Shown in pieces: positions 1-8,507 of a stretch of DNA of 64,000 bases. The notes beneath the pieces were generated by a model. It did not search any database and was not told where the DNA came from. It worked only from the letters and a program-made list of their open reading frames with translations. Within the stretch, counting starts at the first letter, position 1. The number at the start of each line of letters is the position of its first letter. Origin of the DNA: Alistipes_A hominis (lineage in GTDB: Bacteria > Bacteroidota > Bacteroidia > Bacteroidales > Rikenellaceae); contig NZ_JACOOK010000003.1 in the NCBI RefSeq assembly GCF_014288115.1, positions 248,001 to 312,000 on the forward strand, in the 5' to 3' direction. Position numbers and translations under genes: made by a program.

Positions 1-10
1 AAAATGCGTT

Positions 11-892
11 ATGAAAAAAATGATGTTTTCAGTGCTGTGCGTCGTTTGTGCGTTGACCGCGACCGCGCAGGAGGTTACCAAACGCGTGAAGGTGTCCGGT
101 TTCTCCGGAATTTCGGCGGAGAGCGTTTTCGATATTACGTTGGTACGGGCGAATAAATGTGCGGTCGAGATTTTTTGTCCGAAAGAGATCGAAGAGGCGC
201 TTGACGTTAAGGTCAGCGGCGGGGATCTCGTGTTGAGGCTGAATACGGACCGGTTGGATCGAAAAGAGCGCCGCAATTTCCGCGGAGGAGTCAGGGCCGT
301 CGTCAGCATACCCGCTCTGGAACGGCTCCAACTTTCCGGAGCCGCGCGGCTGTCGACGACGTCAGTTTTCGAAGGCTCCGATTTTGTCATGGGGCTTAGC
401 GGCGCATCGTCGGCGACCGGGCTGAATTTTTCCGGGGGGCGTTTGCGCGCGCAGACCAGCGGAGGCGCCGGTTACGATATCAAGGGGACGTTCGAAGACG
501 TTTCTCTCGGACTTTCGGGAGGCTCCCGCGCCAATTTGAATTTGACAGCCGGCAGCCTGAAGATCGACGCCAGCGGCGGGGCCAATATCGATATGGCCGT
601 AAAATGCGAGCAGATCGTAATCGGAATGTCGGGCGGCGCGCGCATTACGGCTTTCGGCGAAACCGGGGCTCTGAAGGCTTCCGGGTCGGGCGGCGCGCAT
701 TTGGAAGCGGTCGGACTGAAGGCAAACGACGTTACGCTGGGAGGTTCCGGCGCGGCGGGGTTGCGAGTATGGGCCGTTCAGAACCTGAGCGTTTCCAGCC
801 TGTCCGGCGCGGCGACCGTGCGGTATAAAGGCGATCCGCGGATCGGCACGCTCCAGATCGACCGGGGGTCTTTCGGAAAATTAAATCCTTAA
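11..892 (+). CDS. Exported head-GIN domain (DUF2807) protein
   Basis: 293 aa. Residues 1-19 form a signal peptide ending at an A-Q cleavage site (TATAQ). The rest is a glycine/serine/alanine-rich repetitive beta-solenoid-like region with recurring LSGG/LSGAS and SGGA turns about every 18-20 residues, as in the DUF2807 'putative auto-transporter adhesin, head GIN domain' family of Bacteroidota. Proteins of this family are exported; their biochemical role is unknown. The start at ATG 11 is chosen because it opens directly into a basic n-region (MKKMM). The upstream gene lies outside the window, so operon context cannot be judged. A strong hairpin with a T tract follows the stop, so it is probably the last gene of its transcript. 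The family call is good; a function beyond 'surface/periplasmic structural protein' is not supported. Confidence 0.85.
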   Translation: MKKMMFSVLCVVCALTATAQEVTKRVKVSGFSGISAESVFDITLVRANKCAVEIFCPKEIEEALDVKVSGGDLVLRLNTDRLDRKERRNFRGGVRAVVSIPALERLQLSGAARLSTTSVFEGSDFVMGLSGASSATGLNFSGGRLRAQTSGGAGYDIKGTFEDVSLGLSGGSRANLNLTAGSLKIDASGGANIDMAVKCEQIVIGMSGGARITAFGETGALKASGSGGAHLEAVGLKANDVTLGGSGAAGLRVWAVQNLSVSSLSGAATVRYKGDPRIGTLQIDRGSFGKLNP

Positions 893-926
893 AATCGGCT
901 TCCTGCGCCGGTGCGGCGCGGATTTC

Positions 927-967
927 CCGCCCGAACGAAACCGCTGGGGTTTCGCCGGGCGGTTTTT
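927..967 (+). terminator. Rho-independent terminator between convergent genes
   Basis: Long GC-rich inverted repeat: CCGCCCG..CGAAACC pairs with GGTTTCG..CGGGCGG, followed by TTTTT on the plus strand. It ends the upstream DUF2807 gene and lies against the stop codon of ftsY on the other strand. Confidence 0.8.
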
Positions 968-1925
968 ATTCCCCGAACAGGCTGTCGACGAATTCCCTGC
1001 GGTCGAATACCTGCAGTTGGTCGATCCCTTCGCCGACGCCGATGTAGCGCACCGGGATTTTGAACTGGTCGCTGATGCCGATCACTACGCCGCCTTTGGC
1101 CGTGCCGTCCAGTTTGGTGATCGCGAGGGCGGTGACGCGCGTGGCTTGCGTGAATTGTTTCGCCTGTTCGAAGGCGTTCTGGCCCGTCGATCCGTCGAGC
1201 ACCAGCATCACTTCGTGCGGCGCGTCGGGAATCACTTTGGCCATTACGTTGCGGATCTTGGTCAACTCGTTCATCAGGCCGATTTTGTTGTGCAGCCGTC
1301 CCGCCGTGTCGATCAGTACGACGTCGGCATCGTTCGCTACGGCGCTACGCAGCGTGTCGAAAGCCACCGAGGCCGGGTCGGAACCCATGTCCTGGCGGAT
1401 CATCGTGACCCCGGCGCGTTCGGCCCAGACGGCCAGCTGGTCGATCGCGGCGGCGCGGAACGTGTCGGCGGCGCCGATATAGACTTTTTTACCGTCGTTT
1501 TTCAGCTTCGAAGCCAACTTGCCGATCGTGGTCGTTTTGCCGGCCCCGTTGACGCCGACCACCATGACCACGTACGGCATACCGTTGCGTTTCTCGTAGG
1601 AGAAGTTCTCCTCGCCGGCGCTTTTGTTCTCTTCGAGCAGGGCCGTGATTTCGGTGCGCAAGATGCGGTTCAGTTCCGCGGTGTTCATGTATTTGTCTTC
1701 GGCGACCCGTTTTTCGATCCGTTCGATGATCCGTACGGTGGTGTCGACGCCGACATCCGACGTGATCAGCACCTCTTCGAGGTTGTCCAGCACCTCTTCG
1801 TCGACCTTCGACTTGCCGGCCACGGCCCGCGCCAGTTTCGAGAAAACCCCTTCTTTCGTCTTTTCGAGCCCTTTGTCGAGGTCTTCTTTATGCTCCTTTT
1901 TTGAAAAAATATTGAACAGTCCCAT
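966..1925 (-). CDS. ftsY: Signal recognition particle receptor FtsY
   Basis: 319 aa SRP-GTPase that docks ribosome-nascent chain-SRP complexes at the inner membrane for co-translational insertion. An N-terminal helical N domain (about 25-110) is followed by the G domain: P-loop GVNGAGKTTT near residues 124-133, the DTFRAAA motif, DTAGRLHNK near 207, and TKLDGTAKGG near 271. The long acidic A domain of enterobacterial FtsY is absent; only a short charged N-terminus (FSKKEHKED) remains, as is common in Bacteroidota. It is the last gene of the rpmB-rpmG-DUF4295-ftsY block on the minus strand, which is a conserved arrangement in the phylum. The gap to the small upstream gene is about 117 bp. Confidence 0.98.
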   Translation of the reverse strand: MGLFNIFSKKEHKEDLDKGLEKTKEGVFSKLARAVAGKSKVDEEVLDNLEEVLITSDVGVDTTVRIIERIEKRVAEDKYMNTAELNRILRTEITALLEENKSAGEENFSYEKRNGMPYVVMVVGVNGAGKTTTIGKLASKLKNDGKKVYIGAADTFRAAAIDQLAVWAERAGVTMIRQDMGSDPASVAFDTLRSAVANDADVVLIDTAGRLHNKIGLMNELTKIRNVMAKVIPDAPHEVMLVLDGSTGQNAFEQAKQFTQATRVTALAITKLDGTAKGGVVIGISDQFKIPVRYIGVGEGIDQLQVFDRREFVDSLFGE

Positions 1926-2042
1926 AATCGTACGCTATTTGATGATATGCATGGGCCCCGGGAGACTCGGGGGATGCGCCCTACAAAAATACAAAAAGCT
2001 CCTTACAGTTAAGAAGCTTTTTGTAATAAGACGGAAAATCGC

Positions 2043-2198
2043 TTATTTTTTTGCGAAGAAATCTTTGATCTGATCGTTCAGCACTACTTCGGTTTTGAAG
2101 GAGTAGGCTCCGGTCTTTTCGGATTTCACCATCTTAATACATTTCGTGTGCGCTTTACCGGCTCCGGTCTTCAGCGTCGCAACTACTTTCTTTGCCAT
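2043..2198 (-). CDS. DUF4295 family small basic ribosome-associated protein
   Basis: 51 aa, very basic, beginning MAKKVVATLKTG and ending IKDFFAKK; it matches the Bacteroidota-restricted DUF4295 family. It sits 10 bp after rpmG and before ftsY, the standard position of this family. From memory, a protein of this family has been observed in a Bacteroidota ribosome structure and named bL38; I could not verify this here. Composition (Lys-rich, no membrane segment) and operon context both fit a ribosomal subunit protein. ATG at 2198 is the only start giving the conserved MAKK opening. Confidence 0.9.
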   Translation of the reverse strand: MAKKVVATLKTGAGKAHTKCIKMVKSEKTGAYSFKTEVVLNDQIKDFFAKK

Positions 2199-2208
2199 GA
2201 TTCAAACC

Positions 2209-2391
2209 TTATTTAATTTCGCGGTGGATGGTTACTCGTTTCAGGATCGGGTTATACTTTTTACGCTCCATCCTGTCGGGCGTGTTTTTCTTGTTTTTGG
2301 TCGTGATATACCTTGACATTCCCGGAAGCCCGCTCTCTTTCTGTTCCGTGCACTCAAGGATAACCTGAACCCTGTTACCTTTTTTTGCCAT
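2209..2391 (-). CDS. rpmG: 50S ribosomal protein L33 (bL33)
   Basis: 60 aa, normal length for bL33. It opens MAKKGNRVQVILECTE and contains the family's YITTKNKKNTPDRME core and a basic C-terminus (YNPILKRVTIHREIK). The zinc-binding cysteine pairs of some bL33 forms are absent apart from one Cys, so this is the C- (zinc-independent) form. It lies 19 bp downstream of rpmB and just upstream of the DUF4295 gene, surely co-transcribed. Confidence 0.97.
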   Translation of the reverse strand: MAKKGNRVQVILECTEQKESGLPGMSRYITTKNKKNTPDRMERKKYNPILKRVTIHREIK

Positions 2392-2410
2392 TTTCTGCTT
2401 CGATTAATAA

Positions 2411-2644
2411 TTAATAGACCGATTTGGGCGCAGCGGCGCTTTTCAGGGCTGCGGACAAACCTTTCTTGTTGATGGTTTTCATGCCTGCGGCAGTCACTTT
2501 AAGGGTGATCCACCGGCCTTCTTCTTCGTTCCAGAAGCGTTTCGTTTTCAGATTCGGATTAAAACGCCTCTTGGTTTTTTTGTTCGAGTGCGACACGTTG
2601 TTGCCAACCTGAGCCGTTTTACCCGTGATTTCACAAATTTTCAT
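2411..2644 (-). CDS. rpmB: 50S ribosomal protein L28 (bL28)
   Basis: 77 aa. Family hallmarks visible: MKICEITGK opening, NNVSHSNKKTKRRFNPNL, and VTAAGMKTINKKG. First gene of the minus-strand ribosomal block (rpmB, rpmG, DUF4295, ftsY). A -7 type promoter box lies 37 bp upstream, placing transcription start a short distance before the ATG. Confidence 0.98.
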   Translation of the reverse strand: MKICEITGKTAQVGNNVSHSNKKTKRRFNPNLKTKRFWNEEEGRWITLKVTAAGMKTINKKGLSAALKSAAAPKSVY

Positions 2645-2680
2645 AGAATTCGTTTTTTTACATTACTCCAAAAGGATCGC

Positions 2681-2688
2681 CAAAAATA
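2681..2688 (-). promoter_or_regulatory. Bacteroidota -7 promoter box for rpmB
   Basis: On the minus strand the sequence reads TATTTTTG, a full match to TAnnTTTG, 37 bp before the rpmB start codon. Confidence 0.6.
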
Positions 2689-2876
2689 CGAAATATTCTC
2701 CGAATAAAAAAATACGGCGGTAAAAAAACAGGGCGTTTCGTACGAAGCCGTAAAGATAACGGGAAATGCGGAGATGCGCCGTTTCGGACGGCGGCGGTCA
2801 ATAATTTTTTCGGGACGGAACGGAATGTCGTCCGAAATGCGTATTTTCGTGTGACGAATTCAAATAAAAAATACGT

Positions 2877-4979
2877 ATGAAACGAATCATTTTGCCGTTG
2901 TTGGCGCTGTTGGCATTGGGCACGGGCCGGGCGATCGCGCAGCAACACAACCCGTTCGAAGGCGGAAAACTGCCGTTGATACCTTATCCGGCCGAGGTGC
3001 GGGTCGGGGAGCGCGATTTCGATCCCGGGGAGCGGCTTACCGTCCGGGTGTGTTCCGGCGACGAGGAAGATTTTTTTGCCGCCGCGACGTTGACCGACGA
3101 ACTGGAAAATATCCGCACGGTCGTAAGAAAGTCGCGGTCGGGCGTTAAGGGGGCCGTGATGCTGACGCGTCCGGGGCTGAACCGTCAGGCCGACGAACGC
3201 TTGAAACAGGCGGGGTTGGAACTCGCTCCGGATTTTAATCCGGAAGGGTATGTGCTGTTGGCCGACGGGCAGGGCGTGATCGTTTCGGCCAATACGGCCG
3301 CCGGCCTGTTCTATGGCGTGCAGACGCTACGCCAACTGGTCTATCCGTCCGGCGACGGATACCGGGTGCGGGCGGTCGCCGTGCGCGACGCTCCGGCGAT
3401 GCGTTATCGCTGGCAGCAGGACGACTGGAGCCGCGGGCCGATTCCGACGCTGGAATACGCCAAAAAGCAGGTGCGCATTTTGTCAGAATATAAAATCAAC
3501 GGATACAGTATCTACGCCGAAAACCTATACCAGTCGAAGTCGCATCCGGCGATCAACCCGTACGGCGGCACGATCACCCCGGAGGAGATCGCCGAACTGA
3601 TCGATTACGCCGCACGTTACCATGTCGAGATCATCCCGCAGCAACAGACCTTCGGGCACCTGCACTATGTGTTGCGGCAGGAGCGTTACGCCGACCTCGG
3701 CGAAAAGCGCGGCAGCCAGATACTGAGTCCGACCGAACCGGGGGCGTACGATTTTATCGGCGACTACCTGGGCGAGATCGTGCCGATGTTCACGTCCGAG
3801 TTCATTCATATCGGTTGCGACGAGACGTTCGAACTCGGACGCGGCAAAAGCAAAGAGTCGGTGGCCGGGTCGTCGCACGCCGACGTTTACCTGGGACATC
3901 TGAAAAAGGTGGCCGCACTGCCCGCGCTGAAGGATAAAAAGTTGTTGTTTTGGGGAGAGATCGCCGTCGAACATCCCGAGAAACTCGATCTGCTGCCGTC
4001 GAACGTGATCGCCGTCGCGTGGGACTACCTGCCCCGGGATAGCTACGAGACGTTCTTGAAGCCGTATGCCGACAAACACTTCGCCACGTTCGTCGCGCCG
4101 TCGGCTTTCTACGGCGGGCGCGTTTTCCCGGATTACCTGTCTCACATGAAGAATATCCGTAATTTCGTCCGCGACGGGCAGAAATACGGCTCGATGGGGA
4201 TGCTGAACACTTCGTGGGACGATATGGGCGAAGACTTGTTCGATATGGGTTGGTACGGCGTGGTTTACGCCGCTGCCTGCGCCTGGCAGCACGGCGAGTC
4301 GGATCTCGACCGCTACCGCGATGCGTTTGATTGGGCGTTCTATCGCAATTCGGACGGGCATCCGTTCGCCGACGGAATTTGCAAGTTGGCCGACGTGCAC
4401 GGCCGCGTCGGGGCGGTCAACTTCGAGATGGCTTACACTTCGCCGTTCACCGAAGCCGGCGTGGCGTTGCAGAATCACTTGCAAAATACGGGGGCGTGCC
4501 GCGAGATGCGCTTGTGGTGCGAGGATGCTTATACGCAGTTCAGCCGCGCGCGCGACCGGGTCGCGCTGCACGGTTCGACGGTCGATGCGCTGTTGTTCGC
4601 CGCCCGGCGGATGGATTTCGTGTTTCACAAGGCGCTGTTGGCCGGCGAGATGTCCGACCTGTACGATGCGTTCGTCCGCGACGACGACAAGGGATATGCG
4701 GTCAATACGGCGTTGTACGACCTGATTATGCCGTACGCCAGCCGCCTCGGATCGCTGAGGGACATGACCAAGGAACTGAAACTGTTTCACCGCGATCTGT
4801 GGCGCGGCGAAAACCGTCCGATTCACTGGGACGTGGCGGCGATCCGCTACGACCGTATGCTGTTGGAATGGGAGCAGCAGTACGACCGTATCCAGCTCGA
4901 CCTGCAACAGCAGGGGCGCGACGGGAGTCACCTTCCGCGCGAGCAGGTCGGTTTCCGTTTCGACAGGCCGCAGCAATAA
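2877..4979 (+). CDS. Secreted glycoside hydrolase family 20 (beta-N-acetylhexosaminidase-like)
   Basis: 700 aa with a signal peptide (MKRIILPLLALLALGTGRAIAQ). Residues about 30-145 match the GH20b N-terminal domain (PYPAEV; GLFYGVQTLRQL near 142-153); a TIM barrel follows. The catalytic Asp-Glu pair of GH20 is visible at D315-E316 (HIGCDE), with upstream YHVEIIPQQQTFGHL and downstream WGE, WD and LNTSWDD active-site strand segments. The unusually long C-terminal part (about 480-700) is helical and of unknown role. Expected to release terminal GlcNAc/GalNAc from glycans or glycoproteins in the periplasm or at the surface; exact specificity cannot be read. It stands alone, with no SusC/SusD pair nearby. 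Confidence 0.9.
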   Translation: MKRIILPLLALLALGTGRAIAQQHNPFEGGKLPLIPYPAEVRVGERDFDPGERLTVRVCSGDEEDFFAAATLTDELENIRTVVRKSRSGVKGAVMLTRPGLNRQADERLKQAGLELAPDFNPEGYVLLADGQGVIVSANTAAGLFYGVQTLRQLVYPSGDGYRVRAVAVRDAPAMRYRWQQDDWSRGPIPTLEYAKKQVRILSEYKINGYSIYAENLYQSKSHPAINPYGGTITPEEIAELIDYAARYHVEIIPQQQTFGHLHYVLRQERYADLGEKRGSQILSPTEPGAYDFIGDYLGEIVPMFTSEFIHIGCDETFELGRGKSKESVAGSSHADVYLGHLKKVAALPALKDKKLLFWGEIAVEHPEKLDLLPSNVIAVAWDYLPRDSYETFLKPYADKHFATFVAPSAFYGGRVFPDYLSHMKNIRNFVRDGQKYGSMGMLNTSWDDMGEDLFDMGWYGVVYAAACAWQHGESDLDRYRDAFDWAFYRNSDGHPFADGICKLADVHGRVGAVNFEMAYTSPFTEAGVALQNHLQNTGACREMRLWCEDAYTQFSRARDRVALHGSTVDALLFAARRMDFVFHKALLAGEMSDLYDAFVRDDDKGYAVNTALYDLIMPYASRLGSLRDMTKELKLFHRDLWRGENRPIHWDVAAIRYDRMLLEWEQQYDRIQLDLQQQGRDGSHLPREQVGFRFDRPQQ

Positions 4980-4999
4980 AACGCCGGCGGGAAATTTCG

Positions 5000-5030
5000 A
5001 ACGGCGCGGATATTTCGTCCGCGCCGTTTT
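5000..5030 (+). terminator. Terminator after the GH20 gene
   Basis: AACGGCGCGGA pairs with TCCGCGCCGTT across a 7-nt loop, followed by TTTT; 20 bp after the stop codon. Confidence 0.7.
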
Positions 5031-5099
5031 CATATCCGGCTACGCTTTGCATACGCGTTCCGCAAAGGGAATTCTAAATGTGTTTCGCTGTTTCGCAGG

Positions 5100-5291
5100 C
5101 TATTTTATTGCAACGGCATTTGTTTTGCGCCTCTTTTCGAGTTCTTCGTTGCGTTGCATGATTTTTCGGATCTCCCGGTCGAGCCGGGCGGTTTCCTGTT
5201 GCAGGGCGAATGTCTGTTCGTGCAGGAATTGATTGTCCTGGGCGATCGGCGTCGCGCAGGGGCCGTGTTTCGGAAAGATCGGTTGGCTCAT
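5100..5291 (-). CDS. Possible small coiled-coil protein, unrecognised
   Basis: 63 aa if started at the internal ATG (MSQPIFPKHG); a longer version starting at 5408 is possible but its extra N-terminus looks like translated non-coding DNA. Residues about 22-58 are rich in Glu, Gln, Arg and Leu with heptad-like spacing and would form one amphipathic helix; there is no signal peptide. It belongs to no family I recognise, and no promoter box was seen. It may be real or a chance reading frame. Confidence 0.3.
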   Translation of the reverse strand: MSQPIFPKHGPCATPIAQDNQFLHEQTFALQQETARLDREIRKIMQRNEELEKRRKTNAVAIK

Positions 5292-5652
5292 TGTTCCGGA
5301 TTTTATTTCACCCGCCTCCCGGTGAAGTGCATAGGAAGACGTGAGGCTGCATGACCGATCCGGTTTGAGATCCTGGGTATCCGGAACGAATAAGCGCATA
5401 CAGTTCACGCTTTAAGTATGCACGAATGTACGGATACGTCCCGTGTCGAGATCGATCCCGGATACAAAAGATTTCACGCAGGAAAACGGCCGTTTCACAT
5501 ACGGCATACTCCCGGCGTGAGCCCGTGCCTATCGCCCTGTTCCTTTGAAAGTTCCCGATTTTCAGGCCGAAACAATATCACGACGTCTTTCAACGCGTGA
5601 GTACTACAACAGCAATGAAATAATCCGAATACACAAGCGGTTACGGGCGGCT
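5292..5652. other. Intergenic region without recognisable gene
   Basis: About 360 bp between the doubtful small gene and the end of cinA. Reading frames in it are short and compositionally unlike neighbouring proteins. No hairpin with T tract, tRNA or direct repeat was seen. Confidence 0.5.
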
Positions 5653-6924
5653 TCAGTACCGGATCGTCCACAGTCCGTTTCCCGGAGCGCCGCACAGGCG
5701 CAGCCTGAGCAGATTGATCGCGTTCGACGACGCGCGTTCGATGTTCTGGCTCCTCAGCGATCCGAAAACCATCCGGATCGAATACGTCTCATCGGGGCCT
5801 GAGACGGCCATCCAGACGGTGCCGACCGGTTTGTCCGGCGTTCCTCCGGTCGGGCCGGCGATGCCGGTCGTCGCGATCCCGTAAGTCGCTCCGGTCGCCT
5901 TGCGCACTCCGGCCGCCATCTGTTCGGCCACCGGTCGGCTGACCGCTCCGCAGCGGTTCAGGTCGTCCGCGTTCACGCCGAGCAGGGCCGTCTTGACGTC
6001 GTTCGAATAGGCTACGACGCCTCCCCGGAAGTAATCCGACGCTCCGGGCAGCGCCGTAAAGCGGTGGGCGATGTTGCCGCCCGTACACGATTCGGCGGCG
6101 GCGACCGTTTCGCCGCGGCCGCGCAGCAACTCGCCGACGGCGCTTTCGAGCGTAGCGTCGCCGTAACCGATGATCCGGTACGGGATCGCTTGGTCCAGCA
6201 ATGCGAATTGCCGGTCGATTTCCGCCGCGGCCTGCTGTCCGTCTACGTCGTAGGCCGACAGCCGCAGGCGGATATTCATCGCGCTGGGCAGGTAGGCCAG
6301 GTGCAGGTAGGCGGGCAGCGCGTTTTCCCAGTCGGCGATCGTTTCGGCGAGGATCGATTCGGCCAGTCCGTAGGTGATCGCCGTTTTGTGTACGATCGCG
6401 TCGAATCGGAAATGTTCGTACAGCCGCGGCAGCACTTGCTCGCCGATCAGCGTTTTCATTTCGAACGGGACGCCCGGCAGCGATACGAGCACTTTGCCGT
6501 CCCGCTCGAACCACATGCCCGGAGCCGTTCCGCAACGGTTCGGCAGGACGGTGCATCCGTCCGGCACGAGGGCCTGGCCCTGATTCAGTTCGTTGAAGTC
6601 GATGTGCCGTACGGCAGTCATCGCGCGCACCTGCTCGTAGACGGCTTCGTTGCGTACCAGTTTCATGCCGAACAACCGGGCCAGCGTATGTTTGGTGATG
6701 TCGTCCTTGGTCGGGCCGAGACCGCCGGTGCAGATGACGATATCGGAGTGCGACAACGCTTGCGTGACGGCTTCGGAGATAGGTTCGGCTCGGTCGGATA
6801 CCGAAGTGATCCGGTGGATTTTGATTCCGGCCGCGTTCAGCTTTTCGCCGATCCATGCCGAGTTGGTGTCGACGATCTGTCCGATCAGAATTTCGTCGCC
6901 GATGGTAATGATTTCTGCTTGCAT
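5653..6924 (-). CDS. cinA: CinA family protein (MoaB-like domain plus nicotinamide-nucleotide amidase domain)
   Basis: 423 aa from ATG 6924, the usual length for two-domain CinA; a longer in-frame extension to 7221 reads as low-complexity Pro/Arg sequence and is rejected. N-terminal MoaB/MogA-like (COG1058) domain: MQAEIITIGDEILIGQ, VICTGGLGPTKDD, LPGVPFEM. C-terminal PncC/CinA domain (about 265-420): VAAAESCTGG, YFRGGVVAYSNDVK and GIAGPTGGTPDKPVGTV, which contain the catalytic Ser and substrate loops of NMN deamidases. Family members recycle NMN to NaMN and may hydrolyse ADP-ribose; the competence link is historical. Minus strand, with its own predicted promoter about 112 bp upstream. Confidence 0.95.
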   Translation of the reverse strand: MQAEIITIGDEILIGQIVDTNSAWIGEKLNAAGIKIHRITSVSDRAEPISEAVTQALSHSDIVICTGGLGPTKDDITKHTLARLFGMKLVRNEAVYEQVRAMTAVRHIDFNELNQGQALVPDGCTVLPNRCGTAPGMWFERDGKVLVSLPGVPFEMKTLIGEQVLPRLYEHFRFDAIVHKTAITYGLAESILAETIADWENALPAYLHLAYLPSAMNIRLRLSAYDVDGQQAAAEIDRQFALLDQAIPYRIIGYGDATLESAVGELLRGRGETVAAAESCTGGNIAHRFTALPGASDYFRGGVVAYSNDVKTALLGVNADDLNRCGAVSRPVAEQMAAGVRKATGATYGIATTGIAGPTGGTPDKPVGTVWMAVSGPDETYSIRMVFGSLRSQNIERASSNAINLLRLRLCGAPGNGLWTIRY

Positions 6925-7305
6925 CGTTTCTCTGATCCCGAATCTGGGATTTTTTATGATTATACGGTTTAAAGTCGTTCGGCCGATTCCGGCGGACGTT
7001 GTTCGGAACGTTCCCGCCGCCGGCGAAACGTCCGGCAAAGATACGGCTTTATCGGTAAATTCGTTCGGACCGTTGCGGCCGAGACTGCGGATCGGCTGAT
7101 TTTTTCGATAAATTTCCGGAGTCGCCGGCTGCGGTAAAGGAGCGTCGGGCGGCGTTCCCGGCTCCGCTCCGCCCGGATTTCGCCCGCCGTCGGGTTTCCG
7201 GCGGCCGTTTTCGCCCGGCATTTTTTCGAAACCGGTTTCCGGAACGTTCGTCGTAAATCGAAACGTTCCGCCTTTTCGAGCGGAACGTTTCGCATACGGT
7301 AGGGA
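6925..7305. other. Intergenic region upstream of cinA with one hairpin
   Basis: 380 bp. Contains the predicted cinA promoter (7036-7043, minus) and a perfect 11-bp inverted repeat (AAACGTTCCGC / GCGGAACGTTT, 7261-7290) just after the pyrD stop codon, probably the pyrD transcript end although it lacks a long T run. Open frames here are Arg/Pro-rich and not credible genes. Confidence 0.5.
7036..7043 (-). promoter_or_regulatory. -7 promoter box for cinA
   Basis: Minus strand reads TATCTTTG (TAnnTTTG). It implies a 5' leader of roughly 100 nt before the cinA ATG and argues against the longer cinA start. Confidence 0.5.
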
Positions 7306-8385
7306 TTAGCGTTGTCCGGATTCCGATCGGGTTTCCGTTTTCGTCTTGCTCTCGGCTTCCTGCTTCAGTCGCTTGCAGATACGTTTGACGAATTGCGGAC
7401 CGTTGTAGATAAAGCCGGTATAGATCTGGATCAGGCTGGCGCCGGCGTTCAGCATCGCTACGGCGTCGTCCTCGGTCATGATGCCGCCCACGCCGATGAT
7501 CGGGAAGCGACCTTCGGTTTTTTTGTGAATGTAGCGCACCACTTCCAGCGACCGTCGGGTCAGCGGACCTCCGCTGAGTCCGCCGTTGCCGATGGCTGCG
7601 ACCGTGGCCGGATCGGTTTCGAGTCCGTCGCGGCGGGTTGTCGTGTTTGTCGCGACAATGCCGTCGAGTCCCGTTTCGACCAGCACGTCGATCATGTCGT
7701 CGATCTGCGCGTCGGTCAGGTCGGGCGATATTTTCAGCAGGATCGGCCGGTACTGGTTCTGTCCGCGCCTGAAGTCGATCAAACCGCGCAGGATCAGGTT
7801 CAGGTTGTTCTTGTCCTGCAGGCTGGTCAGGTTCGCGACGTTCGGGCAGCTGACGTTGATGATGAAATAGTCGACGTATTGGTACAGGTTGCGAAACAGA
7901 CGCAGGTAGTCCGCCGGAGCGTCTTCGTTGCGCGTCTGCGTGTTTTTGCCGAGGTTGCCGCCGATGATCTGGTGCGGACGGCGGTGGCGCAGGTTGCGGA
8001 CGGCGTTTTCCATCCCTTGGTTGTTGAAGCCCATCCGGTTGATCAGCGCGTTGTCTTCGGGCAACCGGAACAGGCGCGGGCGCGGATTGCCCGGCTGCGC
8101 TTTCGGGGTGACCGTTCCGATCTCGGTGAATCCGAATCCGAGCGAGAGCAGCTCTTTGTACACTTCGGCGTTCTTGTCGAAGCCGGCGGCGATCCCGACC
8201 GGATTTTGGAACCGGATGCCGAACACTTCCCGTTCCAACGACGGATGTCTGACGGCGCAGAAAGCTCTCAGCAGCATACGTGAACCGGGAATGTAATGAA
8301 TCACGCGCAGTGCGGTGACGATGATCCGATGGATGATTTCCGGGGGAATCAGGAACAGGATCGGACGGATGACTTTCTTATACAT
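7306..8385 (-). CDS. pyrD: Dihydroorotate dehydrogenase (quinone), class 2
   Basis: 359 aa FMN enzyme oxidising dihydroorotate to orotate with quinone as acceptor, fourth step of pyrimidine synthesis, on the inner membrane. Class 2 features: N-terminal amphipathic extension (MYKKVIRPILFLIPPEIIHR), FGIRFQNPVGIAAGFDKNAEVY, GFTEIGTVTPKAQPGNPRPRLFRLPED, NRMGFNN, NVSCPN with the catalytic Ser region, ATNTT, and GVGGI near the C-terminus for phosphate binding. The last 15-20 residues are charged and low-complexity. Short leader after two tandem -7 boxes. Confidence 0.97.
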   Translation of the reverse strand: MYKKVIRPILFLIPPEIIHRIIVTALRVIHYIPGSRMLLRAFCAVRHPSLEREVFGIRFQNPVGIAAGFDKNAEVYKELLSLGFGFTEIGTVTPKAQPGNPRPRLFRLPEDNALINRMGFNNQGMENAVRNLRHRRPHQIIGGNLGKNTQTRNEDAPADYLRLFRNLYQYVDYFIINVSCPNVANLTSLQDKNNLNLILRGLIDFRRGQNQYRPILLKISPDLTDAQIDDMIDVLVETGLDGIVATNTTTRRDGLETDPATVAAIGNGGLSGGPLTRRSLEVVRYIHKKTEGRFPIIGVGGIMTEDDAVAMLNAGASLIQIYTGFIYNGPQFVKRICKRLKQEAESKTKTETRSESGQR

Positions 8386-8411
8386 AATTAATCAGGCGGC
8401 CAGAATTTCTG

Positions 8412-8471
8412 CAAAAGTAGGAATAATTTTTAAAATAACGGGCATTCCGGAAGCAATTCCGGGCAAAAGTA
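8412..8471 (-). promoter_or_regulatory. Two -7 boxes upstream of pyrD
   Basis: Minus strand reads TACTTTTG at 8412-8419 and again at 8464-8471. The nearer copy is 26 bp from the pyrD start codon and is the likelier promoter. Confidence 0.5.
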
Positions 8472-8507
8472 CGTCGCCCGCAACATTTTCATTATGAATC
8501 GGATCGT

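Noticed and set aside
3525..5033. 502-codon minus-strand frame opposite the GH20 gene
   Set aside because: Shadow of a high-GC coding region; no domain and the GH20 motifs on the plus strand are unambiguous.
6925..7221. N-terminal extension of cinA
   Set aside because: Low-complexity Pro/Arg/Gly residues and a predicted promoter inside; MQAEIITIGDE at 6924 is the family start.
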